Shown one piece after another: positions 1 through 5,240 of a DNA stretch of 5,240 bases; positions within the stretch are counted from its first letter, which is position 1; every line of letters starts with the position of its first letter. The notes beneath the pieces are model-generated. The model did not search any database. It was not told where the DNA came from and was given only the letters and a program-made list of their open reading frames with translations. The stretch comes from JAMXLO01 sp036494925 (GTDB lineage: Bacteria > Pseudomonadota > Alphaproteobacteria > Acetobacterales > Acetobacteraceae), in contig DASXNR010000279.1 in assembly GCA_036494925.1 (NCBI GenBank), positions 1 to 5,240 of the forward strand. The letters run 5' to 3'. The position numbers and the translations under genes were made by a program.

Positions 1-28
1 GTTGCGCGCATTCTGCGGCGCACCAACC

Positions 29-35
29 GAGGGGA
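29..35 (+). promoter_or_regulatory. Ribosome binding site of the LLM oxidoreductase
   Basis: GAGGGGA lies 7 bases before the ATG at 43. It is a good Shine-Dalgarno match and fixes the start in a frame that is otherwise open to the window edge. Confidence 0.7.
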
Positions 36-42
36 CAACATC

Positions 43-867
43 ATGCAGCTTGGCATTCATCTGCCGCACGCCGGTGAGCAGGCGACGCCGGCGCTGATCC
101 GACGCCATGCGATCCGCGCCGAGGCGCTGGGGTTCGACGACGTCTGGGTCAGCGAGCACATCATCGTGCCCCGCAAGGAATTCCCGCGCTCGCCGCTGTT
201 CTATGATCCGGTGGTGACGCTGAGCTATGTCGCCGCGGTGACCGAACGCGTGCGCCTCGGCACCACGGTGCTGGTGCTGCCGATGCGCCATCCGCTGCCG
301 CTGGCGAAGGAACTGGCGACGCTGCACAACCTGTCGAACGGACGGCTGATCCTGGGTGCCGGCGTCGGCTGGCTCGAGCCGGAGTTCGCGGCCCTCGGCG
401 TGCCGTTCAAGGAGCGCGGGCGGCGGATGGACGAGGGTATCGCAATGATGCGCGCGGTGTGGACCCAGGATCCGGTGACGTTCGAGACCAAATACATTCC
501 GGCGAAAATCACCGAGATGACGATGCTGCCGCTGCCGGTCAGTCCCATCCCCTTGTGGATCGGCGGCAGTTCGGATGCGGCGCTGAAGCGCATGATCCGC
601 ATCGCCGATGGCTGGCACGGCTCGCGCGAGACGCCGGAGGAGGCTTCGCCGATCGTGCGGCGTCTGCGCGCCGCGCGGCCGGAGGGCTTTACGATATCGA
701 TGCGGATGCAGTGGAACGGCAAGGACCAGGGCGAGCTGCGCGATCGGCTCGCGGCCTACGCGGCGGTCGGCGTGCAGCACGTGCTGATCGCCCCGGTGAA
801 CCGGGAGGTCGATGACTGGGACGAGGTGATCGAGGGCGCGGGCAGAATGGTGACGGGCCACGGGTGA
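43..867 (+). CDS. LLM-class flavin/F420-dependent oxidoreductase (Rv2161c-like subfamily)
   Basis: A 274-residue TIM-barrel enzyme of the bacterial luciferase-like superfamily, expected to act in the cytoplasm with reduced FMN or F420 on an unknown substrate. The sequence shows the N-terminal MQLGIHLP strand, a FDDVWVSEH segment (31-39), the SNGRLILGAGVGWLEPEFAALGV block (98-120), RGRRMDE (125-131), PIPLWIGGSSDAALKR (168-183) and IADGWHG (187-193). All are typical of the subfamily often labelled probable F420-dependent oxidoreductase, and the length is normal. The ATG is supported by a GAGGGGA Shine-Dalgarno at 29-35 with a 7-base spacer. The frame stays open to the window edge upstream but has no ATG, GTG or TTG codon there. 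The family label does not prove F420 use: many proteobacterial members use FMN. It is followed on the same strand by a permease gene after 77 bases containing an inverted repeat, so co-transcription is uncertain. Confidence 0.92.
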   Translation: MQLGIHLPHAGEQATPALIRRHAIRAEALGFDDVWVSEHIIVPRKEFPRSPLFYDPVVTLSYVAAVTERVRLGTTVLVLPMRHPLPLAKELATLHNLSNGRLILGAGVGWLEPEFAALGVPFKERGRRMDEGIAMMRAVWTQDPVTFETKYIPAKITEMTMLPLPVSPIPLWIGGSSDAALKRMIRIADGWHGSRETPEEASPIVRRLRAARPEGFTISMRMQWNGKDQGELRDRLAAYAAVGVQHVLIAPVNREVDDWDEVIEGAGRMVTGHG

Positions 868-879
868 GATCACGCGGAG

Positions 880-901
880 TGCTGACACAACGCTGTCAGC
901 A
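880..901. repeat. Perfect 8-bp-arm inverted repeat between the oxidoreductase and transporter genes
   Basis: TGCTGACA (880-887) and TGTCAGCA (894-901) are exact reverse complements separated by 6 bases. The element begins 13 bases after the oxidoreductase stop. No run of T follows; instead a run of six G follows at 902-907, so it is not a canonical intrinsic terminator. A TACTAT hexamer resembling a -10 element lies at 911-916, 28 bases before the transporter ATG. An operator over the -35 region of a transporter promoter is therefore an alternative to a weak terminator or an mRNA 3'-end stem. The symmetry is observed; the role is inferred. Confidence 0.6.
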
Positions 902-910
902 GGGGGGCGT

Positions 911-916
911 TACTAT
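911..916 (+). promoter_or_regulatory. Possible -10 element for the EamA transporter gene
   Basis: TACTAT matches five of six positions of TATAAT and lies 28 bases before the ATG at 945. At 16-18 base spacing there is no good -35 hexamer: the region holds the loop and second arm of the inverted repeat. If real, the promoter may need an activator. This is a weak call. Confidence 0.3.
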
Positions 917-944
917 CCGGCCGGCATAGCAGACAGGTAGACGA

Positions 945-1871
945 ATGGATCGAAACGCCCGGGGTGTCCTGCTGATCACCGTTTCGATGGTCGCCTTCAG
1001 CTCGGCTGGCTTTTTCACGCGGCTGATCCAGCTCGACGCCTGGACCATGCTGTTCTGGCGCGGTCTGTTCGCCGGCCTGATGATCCTCGGCATCATCATC
1101 GTGCAGGAGCGACGCCGCACGCTGGCCGCGATCCGGGCGGTCGGCCGACCCGGCCTCGCGGTGGCGCTGCTCTCGACCGCCGCCACGATACTGTACCTCA
1201 ACGCCTTTCGTCGTACGTCGGTCGCCGATGTCGCCGTGATCTTCGCCGCGGCACCATTCGTCACCGCCGGTCTCGGCTGGCTGTGGCTCGGCATCGCGGA
1301 GCCGTGGAGCACGCTCACCGCCAGTATCGTTGCCCTGCTCGGTGTCAGCATCATGGTCGGCGGCGCGGTCACCGACGGCCATCTGATCGGCGATCTGATG
1401 GCCTTCGGCATGACCGTCTGCATGGCGATCATGATGCTGATCCTGCGCCGTCAGCAGGCCACGCCGATGCTGCCGGCCGCATGTCTGTCGGCGCTGCTGT
1501 GTCCGCTCGCGGTCTGGCCATTCGGCGCGCCGCTCGCGGTGGGTGCGGGCGACATGCTCAATCTGTTCCTGTTCGGCACGACCCAGTTCGGACTGGGCCT
1601 GGCGCTGCTGACTCTGGGGGGTCGATGGGTCTCGGCGACCGAGAACGCCTTGCTCAACACGCTGGAGGCGCCGCTCGCGATCGCGTGGGTGTGGCTCTGC
1701 TTCGCCGAGACGCCGTCGGTCACCAGTCTGATCGGCGGCGGTGTCGTCGTGGCGGCCGTGGTCGCACAGGTCTGGTACGGGACCCGGTCCAGGCTCAGGC
1801 CACAGCCGCGATCCGTGCTGTCGCCGCCGATCGCTTCGGGGCTGCCACCGCAGCCGCAAAACCAGAACTGA
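945..1871 (+). CDS. DMT-superfamily permease with two EamA domains
   Basis: A 308-residue inner-membrane protein of the drug/metabolite transporter superfamily; the substrate cannot be read from sequence. About ten hydrophobic segments are visible: roughly 8-28, 34-53, 70-88, 94-116, 122-141, 147-167, 175-195, 203-223, 236-254 and 260-278. These form the five-plus-five EamA repeat. The family features AFSSAGFFTR (17-26), MLFWRGLFAGL (35-45), VAVIFAAAPFVTA (96-108) and NTLEAPLAIAWVW (238-250) are present, as in many proteobacterial EamA proteins. The ATG has only a modest upstream AGG (935-937). After the last helix comes a Pro/Arg/Gln-rich tail (280-308), and its last 25 codons overlap the 3' end of the convergent HxlR-type gene. 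Export of a metabolite or toxic compound linked to neighbouring enzymes is possible but unproven. Confidence 0.94.
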   Translation: MDRNARGVLLITVSMVAFSSAGFFTRLIQLDAWTMLFWRGLFAGLMILGIIIVQERRRTLAAIRAVGRPGLAVALLSTAATILYLNAFRRTSVADVAVIFAAAPFVTAGLGWLWLGIAEPWSTLTASIVALLGVSIMVGGAVTDGHLIGDLMAFGMTVCMAIMMLILRRQQATPMLPAACLSALLCPLAVWPFGAPLAVGAGDMLNLFLFGTTQFGLGLALLTLGGRWVSATENALLNTLEAPLAIAWVWLCFAETPSVTSLIGGGVVVAAVVAQVWYGTRSRLRPQPRSVLSPPIASGLPPQPQNQN

Positions 1872-2559
1872 ACCGGAACGTCTTCTGCGTTGGTTGCTGC
1901 GGCAACTGCAGCAGCCGGCACAGCAGCGCGATTGCCGCCTCGCTGCCGGAAAACGCCACGAGACGGCGGCCGAGTACCTCCCGCAGCCCGACATAGCCAA
2001 GCACCAGCCTGGTGAACGTCGCGAGATCCGCGGTCACGACGGCATCGACCTCAAACCCGGGATTTTTCAGGCAGACCTCGGTTTCCGGACGCTGTATCAC
2101 CAGCCACCAATAGCGTTGCTTTGCCTTGGCCTTGGGCACGCCGCGAAACTCGAAACGGATTACCGTGCGCCCTGCCGGCAGAGCCGCCAGATCGATCTGC
2201 CGCCGAGCGCCGAACATGAGCAGCACGGGATCAAGTTCCTCAGGCGCAATGGACTGAGTCCAACGTTGTCCCCACGCGCTCATCTGCTCGATGATCGGCC
2301 GGAAGTCCTCGCCGGCCGGCGTGAGCCGATAGAGGTTTCCACGGCCCTGCGCCTTGGGCACGATGCTGATGACCTCGGCATCGGCCATCTCCTTGAGCCG
2401 CTGTGCCAGCATGGTGCGCGAGATCAGCGGCATGGCAAACAGCAGGTCGCCGAAGGCGCACGGCCCGAAGCACAACTCCCGCACGATCAGGGGCGTCCAG
2501 CGATCGGCAATGATCTCGGCTGCCTTGGCGACCGGGCAGAATTGTCCGTAGCGCAGCAT
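1795..2559 (-). CDS. HxlR-family winged-helix regulator fused to a C-terminal SCP2-like domain
   Basis: A 254-residue DNA-binding regulator. Residues 1-100 carry the HxlR winged helix: FCPVAKAAEIIADRWTPLIVREL (7-29), FGDL (36-39), PLISRTMLAQRLKEM (44-58) and the wing ending in YRLTPAGEDF (77-86). Cys8 occupies the N-terminal cysteine position that senses oxidants or electrophiles in some HxlR members. Residues about 107-217 resemble an SCP2 sterol-carrier fold, with the NPGFEVDAVVTADLATFTRLVLG segment (166-188) as its signature, and may bind a hydrophobic ligand. The ATG at 2559 is chosen over the in-frame TTG at 2619 because it has AGGGGAAGG just upstream and places the conserved CPV motif at the usual distance from the N-terminus. 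An Ala-rich tail (221-254) looks like a read-through extension and overlaps the EamA gene. The gene diverges from the flavoprotein gene across a palindrome, so auto- and cross-regulation are likely. Confidence 0.92.
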   Translation of the reverse strand: MLRYGQFCPVAKAAEIIADRWTPLIVRELCFGPCAFGDLLFAMPLISRTMLAQRLKEMADAEVISIVPKAQGRGNLYRLTPAGEDFRPIIEQMSAWGQRWTQSIAPEELDPVLLMFGARRQIDLAALPAGRTVIRFEFRGVPKAKAKQRYWWLVIQRPETEVCLKNPGFEVDAVVTADLATFTRLVLGYVGLREVLGRRLVAFSGSEAAIALLCRLLQLPQQPTQKTFRFSSGFAAAVAAPKRSAATARIAAVA

Positions 2560-2561
2560 GA

Positions 2562-2570
2562 CCTTCCCCT
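2562..2570 (-). promoter_or_regulatory. Ribosome binding site of the HxlR-SCP2 regulator
   Basis: On the minus strand AGGGGAAGG ends two bases before the ATG at 2559; its AGGGGA core lies 5 bases away. This purine tract supports the start at 2559 over the TTG at 2619, which lies inside the palindrome. Confidence 0.6.
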
Positions 2571-2590
2571 GTGTCCTTCTGAGGCCGCCA

Positions 2591-2619
2591 TGATCGAGCG
2601 GAGAGGACCGGCATAGCAA
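2591..2619 (-). promoter_or_regulatory. Possible promoter of the HxlR-SCP2 gene
   Basis: On the minus strand TTGCTA (2619-2614), followed by an 18-base spacer and GATCAT, gives four of six matches at both -35 and -10. The -35 lies in the left arm of the palindrome, as expected for an autoregulated gene. The match is weak. Confidence 0.25.
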
Positions 2620-2639
2620 GTGCGGATTCCGTACTTGCT
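2615..2639. promoter_or_regulatory. 25-bp near-palindrome, candidate HxlR operator in a divergent promoter region
   Basis: AGCAAGT (2615-2621) pairs with ACTTGCT (2633-2639). Inside them CGGA (2623-2626) pairs with TCCG (2628-2631) around the central T at 2627, so 11 of 12 base pairs are symmetric; only 2622/2632 mismatches. It sits 55 bases upstream of the regulator ATG and 76 bases upstream of the flavoprotein ATG. Each outer arm supplies a TTGCT sequence that could be part of a -35 element reading outward: TTGCTG at 2635-2640 on plus and TTGCTA at 2619-2614 on minus. A dimeric regulator bound here could block both promoters. HxlR-family regulators are known to bind palindromes next to their own genes; assignment to this protein is inference. 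Confidence 0.65.
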
Positions 2640-2699
2640 GGCCAAGCGGTCAATGCACGAGATTGGCACTATCAGCCACGCCAAGTGCTGTGCCGTGAC

Positions 2700-2706
2700 G
2701 GGAGGA
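2700..2706 (+). promoter_or_regulatory. Ribosome binding site of the acyl-CoA-dehydrogenase-like gene
   Basis: GGGAGGA lies 9 bases before the ATG at 2716 and decides that start. The longer reading frame from GTG 2620 would begin inside the palindrome and has no such site; ATG 2653 has none either. Confidence 0.75.
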
Positions 2707-2715
2707 ACAAGCGAC

Positions 2716-3864
2716 ATGCCTGCTGTCCAACTGAACCAACGTCTGCCAGCCACTTGCGCCGATTGGGTGGCATTGATGCAGACAGCGGGGCCACGCTTCG
2801 CCGCGCGCGCCGCAACCTACGACGCCGACAACGCCTTCGTGGCGGAGAACTACGCGGAGCTGAAGGCGCTGGGAGCGTTCGCAGCGTTCATACCCGCCGA
2901 ACTGGGCGGCGGCGGCGCCAGCTATGGCGACATCGCGGACATGCTGCGCACGCTCGCCCGCCACTGCGGATCGACCGCGCTTGCGTTGAGCATGCACACG
3001 CATCTGGTCGCCACCCTCGTCTGGCGCTGGCGGCGCGATCCGCAGGCGGTGGAGCGCTTCCTGCGCCGCATCGTCGACGAGAAGCTGGTGTTGATCAGCA
3101 CCGGCGCGTCGGACTGGTTGAACGGCACCGGAAAGGCCGAGCGGATCGACGGCGGCTGGCGGGTGACGGGCAGGAAGATCTTCGGCAGCGGTGTGCCGAT
3201 GGGCGACTATCTCATCACCGGCGCGGTCTACGACGATCCCGACGCAGGCGCGACGGTGCTGCATTTCCCGCTGTCGCTGAAGGCCGACGGCGTCCGGATC
3301 CTCGACACCTGGCACGTGATGAGCCTGCGCGGCACCGGGTCGCACGACGTGGCGATCGAAGGCGCGTTGGTGCCGGAAGGCGCGGTATCGGGCCGCCGTC
3401 CGCAAGGCCAGTGGCATCTGCTGCTGCACGTCGCGATCATGCTGGCGTTCCCGCTGGTGTATTCGGTGTATCTCGGGATCGCGGAGGCGGCACGGGATAT
3501 CGCCGTCGCGCGGGCGCGTTCGCGTGGTGCGGACGACATGCTGTGCTGCCTGGTTGGTGAGATGGAAGACGAACTTGCCGCCGCGCGGCTCGCCAGAGCT
3601 GACATGGTTGCAGCAGGGGCGGCATCCGAACCGGGCCGGGACACGACCGATCGCATCATGATCGGGCGCACGTTGGTTGCACGTGCCGCAATCCGCGCGG
3701 TCGAGAAGGCGATGGAGGTGGTTGGCGGCGCCTCGATCTACCGTGACCTGGGGCTCGAGCGCCGCTTCCGCGATATCCAGGGCGCCCGGTTCCATCCGTT
3801 GCAGGAAAAGCCGCAACAGCGCTACGCGGGCCGCAACGCACTGGGTCTTCCCATCGACGGATGA
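2716..3864 (+). CDS. Acyl-CoA-dehydrogenase-fold flavoprotein (dehydrogenase or flavin monooxygenase-like)
   Basis: A 382-residue cytoplasmic flavoenzyme of normal family length. The N-terminal helical domain (about 15-125) includes ALGAFAAFIPAELGGGGASYGD (51-72). The middle beta domain (about 126-225) has LISTGASDW (126-134), GGWRVTGRKIFGSG (146-159) and the hallmark TWHVMSLRGTGSHDV (198-212). The C-terminal helical domain (about 235-375) holds KAMEVVGGASIYRDLGLERRFRDIQGARFHPLQ (331-363). The YEGT-type motif carrying the catalytic glutamate of many acyl-CoA dehydrogenases is replaced by FHPLQ (359-363), and the helix around 232-255 has no glutamate where isovaleryl-CoA-type enzymes place theirs. 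This C-terminal pattern resembles DszC/SfnC-like monooxygenases of the same fold, so the reaction may be oxygenation, not desaturation. The start is set by the GGGAGGA site at 2700. The gene diverges from the HxlR-SCP2 regulator, which probably controls it. Confidence 0.9.
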   Translation: MPAVQLNQRLPATCADWVALMQTAGPRFAARAATYDADNAFVAENYAELKALGAFAAFIPAELGGGGASYGDIADMLRTLARHCGSTALALSMHTHLVATLVWRWRRDPQAVERFLRRIVDEKLVLISTGASDWLNGTGKAERIDGGWRVTGRKIFGSGVPMGDYLITGAVYDDPDAGATVLHFPLSLKADGVRILDTWHVMSLRGTGSHDVAIEGALVPEGAVSGRRPQGQWHLLLHVAIMLAFPLVYSVYLGIAEAARDIAVARARSRGADDMLCCLVGEMEDELAAARLARADMVAAGAASEPGRDTTDRIMIGRTLVARAAIRAVEKAMEVVGGASIYRDLGLERRFRDIQGARFHPLQEKPQQRYAGRNALGLPIDG

Positions 3865-3894
3865 TTTCCTGAATCGGCGGGACGGCGGGAGTTC

Positions 3895-4983
<1,089 letters not shown>

Positions 4984-5002
4984 GCGCCAATATCTGGCGA
5001 CG
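4984..5002. promoter_or_regulatory. Very short divergent intergenic spacer between amrS and amrB
   Basis: Only 19 bases separate the two start codons. They contain a 5-bp-arm inverted repeat, CGCCA (4985-4989) and TGGCG (4995-4999), around an AT-rich 5-base centre. The space is too short for two independent sigma-70 promoters with leaders, so each promoter must lie inside the other gene or a different start must be used. The role of the repeat is unknown. Confidence 0.35.
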
Positions 5003-5240
5003 ATGACCGCGATCCGCCATCCCGCTGTCGCGGGAACCTTCTACCCGGCCGAGCCCGATGTGCTGGAACGGCAGCTCGTGCAGTTCCTGTCCGAGGCGGC
5101 CAACGACCCGCCGTCGCCCGCGGTCCCGAAGGCGATCATCGGCCCGCACGCCGGCTACATCTATTCCGGCCCCGTTGCCGCCCGGGCCTATGCGCGCCTG
5201 GCTGCCGGGCGCGGCACGATCCGCCGCGTGGTACTGATCG
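5003..5240 (+). CDS. amrB: AmmeMemoRadiSam system protein B (Memo-like), 5' part, cut by the window edge
   Basis: The first 79 codons of a Memo-family protein, related in fold to LigB-type class III extradiol dioxygenases. Visible motifs are IRHPAVAGTFYP (4-15), KAIIGPHAGYIYSGPVAARAY (43-63) and IRRVVLI (73-79), which would continue into the family's GP-H motif beyond the window. His49 in PHAGY is one of the putative metal-site histidines. The complete family is usually about 260-290 residues, or about 460-490 when fused to the AMMECR1 (AmrA) domain, so most of the gene is missing here. ATG 5003 matches the usual short leader before the HPAVAG motif. An in-frame ATG at 4982 would add seven residues and overlap the amrS start codon. 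Neither has a convincing Shine-Dalgarno. It is paired head to head with amrS, consistent with a shared pathway. Confidence 0.93.
   Translation, partial: MTAIRHPAVAGTFYPAEPDVLERQLVQFLSEAANDPPSPAVPKAIIGPHAGYIYSGPVAARAYARLAAGRGTIRRVVLI

Noticed and set aside
1893..1917. GC-rich inverted repeats (GTTGC/GCAAC and GCTGC/GCAGC) near the 3' end of the regulator gene
   Set aside because: They fall within Leu/Gln-rich coding sequence (LLQLPQQ), have short arms and no T tract, and are explained by repeated CTG/CAG codons.
870..2000. 376-codon open frame on the minus strand opposite the EamA transporter
   Set aside because: Its translation is very rich in Arg, Gln, Asp and His with no recognisable domain, while the plus strand encodes a clear ten-helix permease. 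It is a GC-rich antisense shadow.
2560..2619. TTG start at 2619 for the HxlR-type regulator
   Set aside because: The 20 added residues are not HxlR-like and the TTG lies in the palindrome; ATG 2559 has a purine-rich site immediately upstream.
918..2620. Shared 11-mer CCGGCATAGCA near 920 and near 2608, in two intergenic regions
   Set aside because: Flanking bases do not match, and an 11-base repeat is expected by chance in 5 kb of GC-rich DNA.
2620..2715. Upstream GTG (2620) or ATG (2653) start for the flavoprotein
   Set aside because: The extra residues do not match the family, the GTG lies inside the palindrome, and only ATG 2716 has a strong Shine-Dalgarno.
2650..3816. 388-codon open frame on the minus strand opposite the flavoprotein gene
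   Set aside because: The composition is Arg/His/Gln-rich with no motif, and the opposite strand encodes a well-conserved ACAD-fold protein.
3865..3894. Possible bidirectional terminator in the 30-base convergent gap between the flavoprotein and amrS genes
   Set aside because: No stable stem with a T tract is visible on either strand, so termination there cannot be supported from sequence.

Overview
The window is dense, high-GC bacterial DNA (roughly two thirds G+C by eye). Short gaps, strong GC bias at third codon positions and the protein types fit a free-living proteobacterium. An alphaproteobacterium, perhaps of the Rhodospirillales/Acetobacteraceae, is my guess from the style of the sequence, not something it proves. 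No rRNA, tRNA, CRISPR array, transposase or integrase is visible.

Layout: (1) 43-867 (+), a luciferase-like (LLM) flavin/F420-dependent oxidoreductase. (2) A 77-base gap with a perfect 8-bp-arm inverted repeat. (3) 945-1871 (+), a ten-helix EamA/DMT-type transporter. (4) 1795-2559 (-), an HxlR-family winged-helix regulator fused to a C-terminal SCP2-like domain; its 3' end overlaps the transporter gene by 77 bases. (5) A 156-base divergent intergenic region holding a 25-bp near-palindrome, the best regulatory site in the window. (6) 2716-3864 (+), an acyl-CoA-dehydrogenase-fold flavoprotein with no glutamate where the usual catalytic bases would be. (7) 3895-4983 (-), the AmmeMemoRadiSam radical SAM enzyme AmrS. 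(8) 5003-5240 (+), the start of AmrB (Memo-like), cut by the window edge.

Two units stand out. The first is a divergent regulator/enzyme pair: the HxlR-SCP2 protein probably controls itself and the acyl-CoA-dehydrogenase-like flavoenzyme through the shared palindrome. With the LLM oxidoreductase and the exporter-type permease nearby, this suggests an accessory catabolic or detoxification neighbourhood, but no substrate can be named. The second is the amrS/amrB head-to-head pair, part of the widespread AmmeMemoRadiSam system, whose biochemical role I do not know to be settled. Here the two start codons are at most 19 bases apart, and an alternative amrB start shares a CATG with the amrS start.

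I do not see clear evidence of a wholly new system. The most worthwhile leads are the palindrome, the missing catalytic glutamate, and the compressed amrS/amrB start region.
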